Assembly (NCBI GenBank): GCA_023423335.1
Contig: JAFAFU010000070.1
Location: 25,538-89,537 of the forward strand
DNA length: 64,000 nt
Source of the DNA: Bacillota bacterium
Lineage (GTDB): Bacteria > Bacillota > Clostridia > Lachnospirales > Lachnospiraceae
Direction: 5' to 3'
The notes under the pieces: model-generated
Told to the model about the DNA's origin: nothing
The model's input: only the letters and a program-made list of their open reading frames with translations
Databases searched by the model: none
Made by a program: the position numbers and the translations under genes
Shown: positions 36,197 to 44,728 of the stretch, piece by piece
How the letters are laid out: every line of letters begins with the position of its first letter
How positions within the stretch are numbered: position 1 is the stretch's first letter

Positions 36197-37312
36197 ATGA
36201 TTGATAAGCCGTTCCTCTATCTGTTAGCTAAACTGGCAGCGGTAATCACTTCGTTTTTAATCGCAGGCGATGAGAAAGCCGATATGGTCTTCTGGATTAT
36301 ATCGGCTCTTAGCTTTGCCTGCATTTTTATATTGGAGCTGTTGATTTACCGTATCATGAAACGGACGGATATTATTGTTATCCTGATTCTTGGCTGTATC
36401 ATCGCCTGCTTTACCATAGGCTTTCAAATCCTGTTTCCGCTCTATATCATTCTGATTATGCATTTGTTTGACCTGACAATAGAACAAAATATGTATTATC
36501 AGATCATTGCCGTGGCATTTTTCCTTTCCTTCTTTATCTTTGCTCCGAAGAAGGAGCTTTTTGCGCTGGCCGTGGTGCTGATCGTTTTTACCATGCTGGT
36601 AAGGTACCTGCTGGATAAATTGGCGGTCAGCCAGGAGATCAATGAGAACCGGAAGGATGCCATCAGTGAGATGGAGAAAAAGCTAAAGGATCTGAAAGGT
36701 CTGATTAAAACCTTGAAATACACAGCTTCCGTTGAGGAGAGGAACCGGATTGCAGCCAGAATCCATGACCAGATCGGGCATGGTATTTCGGGCAGCATCA
36801 TTATGCTGGAGGCGGCGCTTCTGGTTATGAAGGATAATCCGGGCAAAGCAACGGAAAATGTACGAAAGGCGGTAGGCAACCTGCGGGAGGGTGTCGATGA
36901 GATCCGGACTGCCTTGCGGGAAGAAAGGGCAGGGCGTCATCTGCTTGGAATCAATGATGTGATCTTGACGCTGGAGGAATTCAAGGTTACCTATAATATC
37001 AATACCCATCTTAAGACCTCCGGAGATTTAAATAATATCTCCCTGGATATGTGGTCCTGCATCCATGACAATCTGAAGGAATGTCTGACTAATCTGCTGA
37101 AGCATTCCAATGCAACGGAATTTTCTCTGAATATTGAGGTATTTAAGAAGATTATCAAGATTGAATATAAGGACAACGGGAAATCGGAGGAAGCCTTTGA
37201 AAAGGATATGGGTCTGGAGGCAATCGAGGAGAGGACCGTTAACACGAGGGGACGGTGCTTTATTAACAAAAGTGAGAGCGGTTTTTGTGTGACAAATATA
37301 TTTACTTATTAA
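36197..37312 (+). CDS. NarL-type sensor histidine kinase (HisKA_3)
   Basis: 371 residues. Four or five hydrophobic segments occupy residues 1-145, with almost no extracytoplasmic loop, as in intramembrane-sensing LiaS/LnrJ-type kinases. HisKA_3 follows with phospho-His190 in RIHDQIGHGISG; the HATPase N box is NLLKHSNATE and the G box KDNGKS. The C-terminal G2 region (KDMGLEAIEER) is short but recognisable. It lies 12 bases after the permease gene and likely senses the compound exported by it, with the regulator at 37575. Confidence 0.9.
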   Translation: MIDKPFLYLLAKLAAVITSFLIAGDEKADMVFWIISALSFACIFILELLIYRIMKRTDIIVILILGCIIACFTIGFQILFPLYIILIMHLFDLTIEQNMYYQIIAVAFFLSFFIFAPKKELFALAVVLIVFTMLVRYLLDKLAVSQEINENRKDAISEMEKKLKDLKGLIKTLKYTASVEERNRIAARIHDQIGHGISGSIIMLEAALLVMKDNPGKATENVRKAVGNLREGVDEIRTALREERAGRHLLGINDVILTLEEFKVTYNINTHLKTSGDLNNISLDMWSCIHDNLKECLTNLLKHSNATEFSLNIEVFKKIIKIEYKDNGKSEEAFEKDMGLEAIEERTVNTRGRCFINKSESGFCVTNIFTY

Positions 37313-37319
37313 GTGTGCC

Positions 37320-37363
37320 TGCGTCATCAAAGCGTGTAAACACACTTGGCACAAACTGACGCA
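37320..37363. other. Nested inverted repeat after the kinase gene
   Basis: TGCGTCA (37320-37326) and TGACGCA (37357-37363) are perfect arms enclosing GTGT-AA-ACAC. It lies in the 262-base gap between kinase and regulator, which otherwise shows no gene. No T-run, so terminator status is doubtful. Confidence 0.35.
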
Positions 37364-37574
37364 TAGGGGAGGCATATTTGGTTAGCGTGATACGTAAGGC
37401 CCTAAAATACAGGACCTAAGTACCAGCGAATTCATAACAGTTGCTCATTGAACTATGTCCTGCATCGCTTTAATATCGTTAGTGAATATGCAAATTAACG
37501 AAGCTATGATGCCGGAAGGGCTTTTGACATCTGAATTTTTGATATGATGACATAGAAAGGTGTGGGTAGATTCT

Positions 37575-38201
37575 ATGATACGGGTTTTGATTGCGGATGA
37601 TGATGCCATCATCCGGGAAGGGTTGAAGATGATTGTTGAAACACAGGCAGATATGGAGTTTCTGGGAGCTGCCGGGGACGGAAGGCAGGCAGTGGAGTTG
37701 GCCGGGCAATTCCGGCCGGACGTAACGATGCTGGATATCCGTATGCCGGTGATGGACGGAATTGCGGCTGCTGAGGAAATCATGGCGCGAAAGCTGTCAA
37801 AGCCATTGCTTTTGACCACCTTCGACGAGCCGGATCTGATTCTGCGGGCTTTAAAAGCCGGAGTGAATGGATATATCTTAAAGAACAGTCCGGCGGAACG
37901 GATTCTCTCTGCCCTTCGTATGATCAACAGCGGAGGCACGGTCTTCCAGGCAGATATCCTGGAATTCATCCGCAGCAGGGTTTCTGCCAGCGCCACCGGG
38001 AATCATGTATTCGAACTGCTGTTATCTCCAAGGGAATTGGAGATCGTAACTCTGGTTGCGGACGGTTTATCCAACCGGGAGATCGGTGAGAAGCTTTATC
38101 TGACGAATGGTACCGTCAGGAATCATATCAGTACCATATTGGAGAAAACCGGTCTGGAGCATCGCACCCAGATCGCAGTGCAGTATCTGAAGAATTTATA
38201 A
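37575..38201 (+). CDS. NarL/LuxR-family response regulator
   Basis: 208 residues from ATG 37575. Receiver domain begins IRVLIADDDAIIREGLK with phospho-Asp in VTMLDIRMPVMDG and the conserved Lys in YILKNSPAE; the C-terminal LuxR helix-turn-helix shows LSPRELEIVTLVADGLSNREIGEKL. It is the partner of the HisKA_3 kinase despite the unusually large 262-base gap. Likely target: the palindromic promoter region at 32770-32825. Confidence 0.92.
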   Translation: MIRVLIADDDAIIREGLKMIVETQADMEFLGAAGDGRQAVELAGQFRPDVTMLDIRMPVMDGIAAAEEIMARKLSKPLLLTTFDEPDLILRALKAGVNGYILKNSPAERILSALRMINSGGTVFQADILEFIRSRVSASATGNHVFELLLSPRELEIVTLVADGLSNREIGEKLYLTNGTVRNHISTILEKTGLEHRTQIAVQYLKNL

Positions 38202-38239
38202 AAAGTCAAAGGATATCCGTCTATTAGGTATAAAATATT

Positions 38240-38276
38240 AATGCAATATGTTTTAGTTACTAAAACATATTGCATT
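38240..38276. promoter_or_regulatory. 37-base perfect palindrome, candidate MarR operator 1
   Basis: 18-base arms (38240-38257 and 38259-38276) are exact reverse complements around a single T. The centre TTTAGTTACTAAA recurs, with one change, at 38307-38320. It covers the -35 hexamer of the marR-suf promoter. It might also act as a terminator for the upstream regulator, but its position over the promoter favours repressor binding. Confidence 0.65.
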
Positions 38277-38298
38277 TTGTTAAATTTTAGTTTATAAT
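38270..38298 (+). promoter_or_regulatory. Promoter of marR-sufCBDSU
   Basis: TTGCAT (38270-38275), 17-base spacer, TATAAT (38293-38298). The -35 lies in the 37-base palindrome and the second motif copy lies just after the -10. Confidence 0.7.
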
Positions 38299-38306
38299 AA
38301 TTATTG

Positions 38307-38320
38307 TTTAGTTACTGAAA
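38307..38320. promoter_or_regulatory. Candidate MarR operator 2
   Basis: TTTAGTTACTGAAA repeats the palindrome centre TTTAGTTACTAAAA of operator 1 with one change. It covers the expected transcription start, so two bound dimers would bracket the promoter. Confidence 0.5.
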
Positions 38321-38381
38321 AATATTTGGGGGAAATTTAATCGGTGCAAAATCTGTTTGCAATAAAGGAGAGAAGCAAGCA

Positions 38382-38915
38382 ATGGAAGATTTAGTATCTA
38401 AAATTTATCAGGTAATGGGTATCATGATTTGTGAATCAAAAGTATCCAGAAAATATGGAACAGCGCATAAATTGAGTTATGCCGATATTACCTTGCTGAA
38501 ATGTGTGGATCACTATAGAGGTGCCCGCGCCGGAGATCTTTCAAGGTATATGGGGATCACAAACGGTGCCGTTACTCAGTTTGCTAAAAAGCTTGAAGCA
38601 AAGGGGTATCTCTATCCATATCAAAATGAAGACAATAAGAAAGAGGTTTATTATCGCCTAACGGAAGCCGGAATGATAGCCTGTAAGGGATATGAAGCCT
38701 ATTATTCCAAATCAAGGAAGCTATTGGAGGATTATGTTAGGAACCTTGAATGCGATGTGAGAGAAAAAATAAGCGGGCTGCTTGATGTCTTGCTGCAAAG
38801 CATAGACGTTCATGACCACTGCTCCATGAAACATGATAATATTGCAAAATCAGTTATGGAAGACACGCCGGAAGAAAAGAATGGGAGGTGTGAAAAATGC
38901 AAAAGAATATATTAA
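38382..38915 (+). CDS. MarR-family regulator heading the suf operon
   Basis: 177 residues. The winged helix (residues 40-100) shows GDLSRYMGITNGAVTQFAKKLEAKGYLYPY and the wing DNKKEVYYRLTEAG. It has several cysteines, including a C-terminal C-E-K-C at about residues 171-174 and another Cys in DHCSMKH. Because it leads sufCBDSU and faces a palindromic promoter, I infer it is an autoregulated repressor responding to Fe-S or iron status, taking the place of IscR/SufR. Caution: the CEKC tail overlaps the ribosome binding site and start of sufC, so those codons are also constrained by that. Confidence 0.88.
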   Translation: MEDLVSKIYQVMGIMICESKVSRKYGTAHKLSYADITLLKCVDHYRGARAGDLSRYMGITNGAVTQFAKKLEAKGYLYPYQNEDNKKEVYYRLTEAGMIACKGYEAYYSKSRKLLEDYVRNLECDVREKISGLLDVLLQSIDVHDHCSMKHDNIAKSVMEDTPEEKNGRCEKCKRIY

Positions 38916-39634
38916 CGGTTGAAAAGCTTTATGTTTCTGTTGAAGATAAAATGATCCTGAACGGAGTGGATTTAACAATTAACGCCGGTGAGGTCCATGT
39001 ATTAATGGGACCAAACGGCGCAGGCAAATCTACGCTGGCCAATATCATTATGGGCGACCCCAGATATAAAATAGAAAGCGGGAATATAATTTTTTTAGGG
39101 AAGGACATCACGGATGAAAGCCCCGACACACGGGCAAGGATGGGACTGTTCCTGTCCTTTCAGGCACCTGAGGAAATTCCCGGTATAACACTGGAGAATT
39201 TTCTAAGGTCGGCAAAACAAGCGGTAAGCGAAAAGCCGGTCAGCATTTTTCGGTTTAAAGACGAGCTTTATAAAAAAATGTCTGAGCTTGGCATGGATAA
39301 GGAGTATGCATCCAGATATTTAAATGTCGGCTTCTCCGGAGGAGAAAAGAAGAAAAGTGAAATATTGCAAATGACCGTATTGAACCCGGTACTGGCAATG
39401 CTGGATGAAACGGACTCCGGTTTGGATGTGGACGCGGTTCAAACCCTGTCCGGGAGTATCAAAAACTATAAATCAGATACAAATGCGATCTTTGTTATAA
39501 CCCATATCACACGGATATTACAAAATCTTCAGCCTGATTTTGTGCATATTATGGTGGATGGACGTATCTTAAAGACAAGTGACAGCTCAATTATTGAGCA
39601 AATTAATAAACTTGGATTTGCTTCGATTTTGTAA
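38897..39634 (+). CDS. sufC: Fe-S cluster assembly ATPase SufC
   Basis: 245 residues. Walker A GPNGAGKST, the SufC-type signature FSGGEKKKSEILQM, and Walker B LAMLDETDSGLDVDA identify it. It drives cluster assembly on SufB-SufD in the cytoplasm. It overlaps the marR stop by 19 bases, with GGGAGG upstream of the ATG inside marR, showing translational coupling. First assembly gene of C-B-D-S-U. Confidence 0.97.
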   Translation: MQKNILTVEKLYVSVEDKMILNGVDLTINAGEVHVLMGPNGAGKSTLANIIMGDPRYKIESGNIIFLGKDITDESPDTRARMGLFLSFQAPEEIPGITLENFLRSAKQAVSEKPVSIFRFKDELYKKMSELGMDKEYASRYLNVGFSGGEKKKSEILQMTVLNPVLAMLDETDSGLDVDAVQTLSGSIKNYKSDTNAIFVITHITRILQNLQPDFVHIMVDGRILKTSDSSIIEQINKLGFASIL

Positions 39635-39647
39635 AGAAGGTGAAGCT

Positions 39648-41054
39648 GTGGAAAAAAAGAAAACAATGATAGAAGCGATTGACCGTAAAATTTACGATAT
39701 GCGGGACGATGACACTCAAAACTACAAAGTGGCCAGAGGTTTGACCCCGGAAATAGTCCGTGAAATATCCGCATTAAAAAATGAGCCGGACTGGATGCTT
39801 AAGCACAGGCTAAAATCCTTGGAGATATATAACGGAGCTTCTCTTCCAAACTGGGGGCCTTCCCTGGATGAATTGAATATTGATGAAATTATCACTTATG
39901 TCCGTCCGAAAAGCGGAATGAAAAGTGATTGGACAGAATTACCCGATTCCATTTTACGTACCTTTGAGCGTTTGGGCATCCCCAAGGCCGAACGTGATTC
40001 GTTGGCCGGTGTCGGAGCCCAATATGACTCGGAGGTAGTTTATCATAACGTAAAAGAAGAAATCATCCGCCAGGGTGCTGTCTACATTGACATGGAAACC
40101 GCTGTGCGGGAATATGAAGATATGGTGAAAGAGCATTTTATGAAGCTTGTGCCGCCGGAAGAACATTTATTTGCCGCTCTTCACGGTGCGGTCTGGTCGG
40201 GCGGTTCTTTTGTCTATGTACCAAAGGGAGTCCACCTTTCAATGCCGCTTCAATCATATTTTCGCATGAACTCCCCCGGCACGGGACAGTTTGAACACAC
40301 ACTTATTATTATCGGCGAAGGAGCCGGCGCCCATTTTATTGAAGGCTGCTCCGCGCCCCGTTATGACACGTTCAACCTTCATGCCGGCTGTGTTGAGCTA
40401 TATGTACACGAGGGCGCAAAGCTTCGTTATTCAACCATTGAAAATTGGTCGAAAAATATGTTTAATCTGAATACAAAAAGGGCAAAGGTTGAAAAAAACG
40501 GCACCATTGAATGGATATCCGGAACCTTTGGCTCCCATATAACCATGTTGTACCCATCAAGCGTATTGGTTGGCGAAGGTGCAAAATCAGAGTTTACAGG
40601 CATTACCTTTGCGGGCAGGGGGCAGGAGCTGGATACCGGAACAAAGGTTATCCACGCAGCGCCCAATACATCCTCAACCGTATATTCAAAATCCATTTCC
40701 CGTGATGGCGGAAAGGCTGTTTACAGAAGCAGTATTCATATGACCCCAAAGGCCGCAGGAGCAAAATCTTCTATTATCTGTGAATCTCTTATGATGGATA
40801 ATTCTTCACGGGCCGATACGATACCGGTTATGGAAATTTGCAACGACGAAGTTGACATTGGACATGAAGCAAAGATCGGTCGTATAAGCGACGAAGCAAT
40901 TTTTTATCTTATGAGCCGCGGACTTAGCGAAGAAGCCGCGAAAGCTATGATTGTACGCGGTTTTGTCGAGCCTATCGCGAAAGAGCTTCCTCTTGAATAT
41001 GCTGTGGAAATGAATCGTTTAATAAGCCTTGAGCTTGAGGGAACAATCGGATAG
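39648..41054 (+). CDS. sufB: Fe-S cluster assembly scaffold SufB
   Basis: 468 residues from GTG 39648, behind AGAAGGTGA and 13 bases after the sufC stop; upstream in-frame starts lie inside sufC. SufB signatures: NYKVARGLTPEIVREISALKNEPDWML near the N-terminus, the beta-helix core with GAHFIEGCSAPRYD, and C-terminal EARIGRISDEAIFYLMSRG-like sequence. It is the scaffold on which the nascent cluster forms with SufC2D. Confidence 0.96.
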   Translation: MEKKKTMIEAIDRKIYDMRDDDTQNYKVARGLTPEIVREISALKNEPDWMLKHRLKSLEIYNGASLPNWGPSLDELNIDEIITYVRPKSGMKSDWTELPDSILRTFERLGIPKAERDSLAGVGAQYDSEVVYHNVKEEIIRQGAVYIDMETAVREYEDMVKEHFMKLVPPEEHLFAALHGAVWSGGSFVYVPKGVHLSMPLQSYFRMNSPGTGQFEHTLIIIGEGAGAHFIEGCSAPRYDTFNLHAGCVELYVHEGAKLRYSTIENWSKNMFNLNTKRAKVEKNGTIEWISGTFGSHITMLYPSSVLVGEGAKSEFTGITFAGRGQELDTGTKVIHAAPNTSSTVYSKSISRDGGKAVYRSSIHMTPKAAGAKSSIICESLMMDNSSRADTIPVMEICNDEVDIGHEAKIGRISDEAIFYLMSRGLSEEAAKAMIVRGFVEPIAKELPLEYAVEMNRLISLELEGTIG

Positions 41055-41056
41055 GA

Positions 41057-41130
41057 GGAAAGAACCCGCAAAGCGGCTTCTTCCATCAGATTTTGTGACG
41101 GCGTAAAGCGCCATAGTGGAGGTAAAAATG
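41057..41130 (+). repeat. 71-base leader element, copy B
   Basis: Begins at GGAAAGAACCCGC, three bases after the sufB stop, and ends at the sufD ATG (41128). It matches 28219-28289 without gaps, with 9 differences in 71. Most changes fall in or near the second hairpin, whose partner positions change partly together (TAC/GCG against GCG/CGC). It fills the whole sufB-sufD gap and supplies the sufD ribosome binding site. Confidence 0.7.
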
Positions 41131-42222
41131 AATACACTATCAAAAAATAGATTGTCCGGCAAAATACAGCGGATGCCGGTGCCGACCTGGGAGCATAACG
41201 GCGTAAACAAAGCTGATTTTCTGCTGGAAGCATCACAGACAAATAAGAGGGCTGTAGCAGAGCTTATTATCCCGGACGGTATTTCCTGTTATGAAAGCGT
41301 TCCATCCTCCAATGATTATTTTCGATATGAAAAACAGGAGTACAAAGACATTGTTCCGTTTATAGAAAAAAACGCTGACAGCGCATATCATATTGTAATT
41401 CCCGGGAGCTGCCGCACAGAAGCCCCGATTGTGATCAATTATCATATTATAAGAGAAAATCCGGTCTTGGTGAACGACCTGTTTATCGAAGCCCGGGAGA
41501 ACAGTAATGCAACTGTTATTATTAAATATACCTCAGAGGACGGCGATGATGTAAGCCACAGCGGAAGAATCCGGTTTGCGGTTAATCCCGGTGCCAGGCT
41601 GATGCTAATAAAAGCTCAGTTATTGAACAGCCGATCCCGTCACACGGAATTTGTGCAGGGACAGGTGATGGATAACGGCATTGCCGAAATCATTTTATCG
41701 GAAATAGGCGCCGCGAACCCAATGAGCAGCTGTGACGTTATTCTATCCGGGGAGAAAGCTTCCTGTAATATGGATATGCTTTATTTCGGAGACGGAACAA
41801 GACAGCTGGATTTTACCGTCCGCCTTGAGTTTGCTGCTAAAAAAACAGAAGGTACAATTGTATGCAAGGGCATTATGAAAGATAAAAGCAGGAAAAAGCT
41901 TCGTGACACACTGGATTTTATTTCCGGTGCGTCAGGGGCAAAGGGACGGGAGGAAGAGCATGTATTAATGCTTAATCCGGGTATCCGCAATATCTCTGTA
42001 CCGGTGCTTTTATGCGGAGAAGACGATGTTGAAGGGGAGCATGCCGCCACATCCGGAAGTCTGGAAGAAAAAACTCTTTTTTATATGATGAGCCGGGGGA
42101 TCTCCAGAGCAAGCGCAAAAAAGCTGCTGGCCGAAGCTGCATTCAATTCAATTTTAGAAAAGATCCCGGATCAAAGTCTCAGGGAAGAGATTCTGTGTCT
42201 TCCCATGAAGTCCATTGTTTAA
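41128..42222 (+). CDS. sufD: Fe-S cluster assembly protein SufD
   Basis: 364 residues from ATG 41128 (TGGAGGTAAAA upstream, within the 71-base leader element). Shorter and more divergent than SufB but with the same beta-helix core (NSNATVIIKYTSEDGDDVSHSG) and the C-terminal family motif EKTLFYMMSRGISRASAKKLLAEAAF. It partners SufB and SufC. The gap to sufB, unlike the other tight junctions in this operon, is filled by the repeated leader. Confidence 0.92.
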   Translation: MNTLSKNRLSGKIQRMPVPTWEHNGVNKADFLLEASQTNKRAVAELIIPDGISCYESVPSSNDYFRYEKQEYKDIVPFIEKNADSAYHIVIPGSCRTEAPIVINYHIIRENPVLVNDLFIEARENSNATVIIKYTSEDGDDVSHSGRIRFAVNPGARLMLIKAQLLNSRSRHTEFVQGQVMDNGIAEIILSEIGAANPMSSCDVILSGEKASCNMDMLYFGDGTRQLDFTVRLEFAAKKTEGTIVCKGIMKDKSRKKLRDTLDFISGASGAKGREEEHVLMLNPGIRNISVPVLLCGEDDVEGEHAATSGSLEEKTLFYMMSRGISRASAKKLLAEAAFNSILEKIPDQSLREEILCLPMKSIV

Positions 42223-42236
42223 TTGAAGGAGGGCAT

Positions 42237-43457
42237 ATGTTTGTTTCAGATTTTCCGATATTGGCAAAAGTTAATGTAAAAGGACAGCCGGTTGCTTATC
42301 TGGACAGCGCCGCCACCACGCAAAAGCCTGTGCCGGTACTGAATGAAATTCATCAGTATTACACACAGTCTAACGCTAATCCTCACCGCGGCGTATATGA
42401 TTTAAGCGTTGAGTCCACGAACCGGATGGAAGCGGCGCGTCAAAAGGCCGCCGGATTCATTGGAGCGGCAAAAAGTGAAGAAATCATTTTCACAAAATCT
42501 GCTACGGAAGCTTTGAATTTAGTTGCTTATTGTTATGGTATGCAAATTCTAAAAAAAGGCGAGCAAATTGTATTATCCATATCAGAGCATCATAGTAATC
42601 TGGTGCCCTGGCAGATTGCTGCAAAAGCAACAGGAGCCGAGCTTGTTTATCTTCTGACAGATGCAGAGGGCCGGATCTCCGGCAAGGAAATACAGGAAAA
42701 AATTACACACAAGGCCCGCATTGTCGCCATAGCACATGTTTCCAACGTGACCGGTGTAATATATCCGCTGGAGGAAATCATCCGTCATACTCATAAAATG
42801 GGCGGAACCGTTGTGGTTGACGGAACACAGGGGGTTCCCCATCTTCCGGTAAATGTCGGTGCGCTTGATGCGGATTTTTACGTCTTTTCAGGGCATAAAA
42901 TGCTTGCACCGATGGGGATCGGCGTACTTTACGGCAAAAAGCGCTTATTGGATGCGATGCCTCCGTTTCTGTACGGTGGTGACATGATTAACTATGTGGA
43001 AAAAACGGCGTCGGATTTTGCTGCGGTACCGCAGAAATTCGAAGGCGGAACACAAAATATAGGCGGCGCGGTCGGCCTGATGGCTGCAATTGGATATTTA
43101 GAGAAAATCGGATTTCCTAAGCTTATGGAGATAAATGAACAGCTTACAGGCTATCTTTTGGAGAAATTATCCTCGATTCCTTATGTTCATATTCTCGGCC
43201 CGTTAAATACGGACAGCCGCATCGGCATTGTATCCTTCGTGATGGAGGATGTACATCCCCATGATGTTGCCACGATTGTCAATGCCGACAATATAGCAAT
43301 CCGTTCGGGAAATCATTGCGCACAGCCGTTTCATGCACATATGGGATATGCAGCTACCTGCAGAGCCAGCCTGTATGTCTATAATACAGTTCAGGACATT
43401 GACCGGCTGGCGGACAGTTTGAAAGGGGTCAGGAGGTGGCTCGGGTATGGATCTTAG
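42237..43457 (+). CDS. sufS: Cysteine desulfurase SufS
   Basis: 406 residues from ATG 42237 after GGAGGG. A class V aminotransferase fold using PLP to abstract sulfur from cysteine: YLDSAATTQKP near the N-terminus, PLP lysine 221 in FSGHKM, and persulfide Cys361 in RSGNHCAQPF, characteristic of the SufS/group II type. Passes sulfur to SufU, whose gene overlaps by 11 bases. Confidence 0.97.
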   Translation: MFVSDFPILAKVNVKGQPVAYLDSAATTQKPVPVLNEIHQYYTQSNANPHRGVYDLSVESTNRMEAARQKAAGFIGAAKSEEIIFTKSATEALNLVAYCYGMQILKKGEQIVLSISEHHSNLVPWQIAAKATGAELVYLLTDAEGRISGKEIQEKITHKARIVAIAHVSNVTGVIYPLEEIIRHTHKMGGTVVVDGTQGVPHLPVNVGALDADFYVFSGHKMLAPMGIGVLYGKKRLLDAMPPFLYGGDMINYVEKTASDFAAVPQKFEGGTQNIGGAVGLMAAIGYLEKIGFPKLMEINEQLTGYLLEKLSSIPYVHILGPLNTDSRIGIVSFVMEDVHPHDVATIVNADNIAIRSGNHCAQPFHAHMGYAATCRASLYVYNTVQDIDRLADSLKGVRRWLGYGS

Positions 43458-43890
43458 TGAATTATATACGGAGCTTATCGCCGAATACAGTCAGTCTAAA
43501 ATTTACAGGAATACATTGCCGCCTCCGGCAATCAAAAAGCGCGGTGTTAATCCAAGCTGCGGGGATGATATCACCTTATATCTTGACATTCGGGATGACA
43601 TTATTCAAAAGGCTGTCTATTCCGGCAGCGGCTGTGCGATATCACAGGCGTCCGCGGCTATGATGCTGGAATTGCTGGAAGGCAAGTCCGTAACGGAGGC
43701 GAGAGAGCTCGTTGAAATCTTTCTGGGAATGATTCAAAAATCTGTCACGGAGGAAAATCAGCTTAACCGCTTAGAGCAGGCGCTTGTGTTCCAAAATATA
43801 TCCAACATGCCCGCACGGGTTAAATGCGCGGTTTTGTGCTGGCACACTCTTTACGATGCCTTAAAGAAGGAAAGTGATTGCGGAAAATAG
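43447..43890 (+). CDS. sufU: Sulfur-transfer protein SufU
   Basis: 147 residues. Zinc/persulfide ligands are Cys38 (NPSCGDD), Cys63 (GSGCAIS) and Cys127, with Cys131 nearby in KCAVLCW; the Asp next to Cys38 is also conserved. It accepts sulfur from SufS and passes it to SufBCD. Last gene of the operon. Ends before a region without a clear terminator. Confidence 0.95.
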   Translation: MDLSELYTELIAEYSQSKIYRNTLPPPAIKKRGVNPSCGDDITLYLDIRDDIIQKAVYSGSGCAISQASAAMMLELLEGKSVTEARELVEIFLGMIQKSVTEENQLNRLEQALVFQNISNMPARVKCAVLCWHTLYDALKKESDCGK

Positions 43891-43984
43891 ATACCGGGTC
43901 AATGGAAATGAGATGGTTACGATAAAAGAAAATGTATCCGCAAAGGAAATTGATGCCTCCGAATGGAATAATTCTCTTCCGTAA
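43874..43984 (+). CDS. Possible 36-residue ORF overlapping the sufU end
   Basis: GTG at 43874 follows AAGGAA and opens a 36-codon frame (MIAENRYRVNGNEMVTIKEN and onward) that overlaps the last codons of sufU. The hydrophilic, ubiquitin-like beginning could be a small protein, but there is no homologue I can name and the ribosome binding site is close and weak. Treat as tentative. Confidence 0.2.
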   Translation: MIAENRYRVNGNEMVTIKENVSAKEIDASEWNNSLP

Positions 43985-44113
43985 AAGGATAGAGACACCT
44001 CAAATAAATGGAATAAGTCCTCCCGGCATGAAATATAATGAAGTGAATATACAAGCATATTCCATAATGCTGCAAGGAATATCATTATGATCTGCACGGG
44101 GAGGAGGACCGTT

Positions 44114-44626
44114 ATGGAGACATCCGTTGAGGATAAAATCGTACATCAGATTGAGAAGAATCTCTCGAACAATATAAACGAGAATCTATTTACTGCCGGA
44201 AGAGTCTATGAGGAAAAGAAGCTGGATCATTCTTTCCCGCAGTTATCCAGGGCAGAATACATCAGACAGGCGAGGGAAGCCTGCTTAAGGCAGATGAATA
44301 CCACATCCTCCATCACCCGGGGAGCCGGTAATCCCATTGATGAGAATGAAATCCTGCATCCGGTATTTTCAAATACCAGAAAAAAAAGAGAAGGGAATCT
44401 GTTTCAGAGCATGGATGAAGAGGAGAACAGCGCACTGGAGGTGGCGGCATTCCGTTCCCTGATTATCCGTACCGTAGGCGCGGTGGTTATTTTCTTAAGC
44501 ATCTTCATCATCGATAGATTTAAAATGAAGTGGGGCGACTTTTCTTTCCAGACCGTTGAGAATTTTATCCGCGGGAAGGATGGCCTGGCTGCGCTGGAGG
44601 AATTAATCGTATCCTGGCTGAAGTAA
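44114..44626 (+). CDS. Uncharacterised single-pass membrane protein
   Basis: 170 residues from ATG 44114 after GGAGGAGG. The first 115 residues are polar and charged, the segment at about 122-140 (LIIRTVGAVVIFLSIFIID) is a membrane helix, and a short tail follows, so most of the protein is cytoplasmic. No family recognised. It precedes the radical SAM gene, which has its own promoter, so the two need not be linked. Confidence 0.65.
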   Translation: METSVEDKIVHQIEKNLSNNINENLFTAGRVYEEKKLDHSFPQLSRAEYIRQAREACLRQMNTTSSITRGAGNPIDENEILHPVFSNTRKKREGNLFQSMDEEENSALEVAAFRSLIIRTVGAVVIFLSIFIIDRFKMKWGDFSFQTVENFIRGKDGLAALEELIVSWLK

Positions 44627-44668
44627 GGGTGCCATGGGATATCCCCGGGAATTTGCAATGATTGTTCG

Positions 44669-44697
44669 TTGTATTTTATCTTCCCATCAGTTATAAT
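44669..44697 (+). promoter_or_regulatory. Promoter of the radical SAM-rng cluster
   Basis: TTGTAT (44669-44674), 17-base spacer, TATAAT (44692-44697), ending 31 bases before the chosen start. This supports the downstream ATG as the start. Confidence 0.65.
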
Positions 44698-44728
44698 AAC
44701 CGGTAGGAAAGATGAAAGGACAAGCGAA

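Noticed and set aside
44669..44728. TTG 44669 as start of the radical SAM protein
   Set aside because: It coincides with the -35 of a well-spaced promoter; ATG 44729 matches the family N-terminus.
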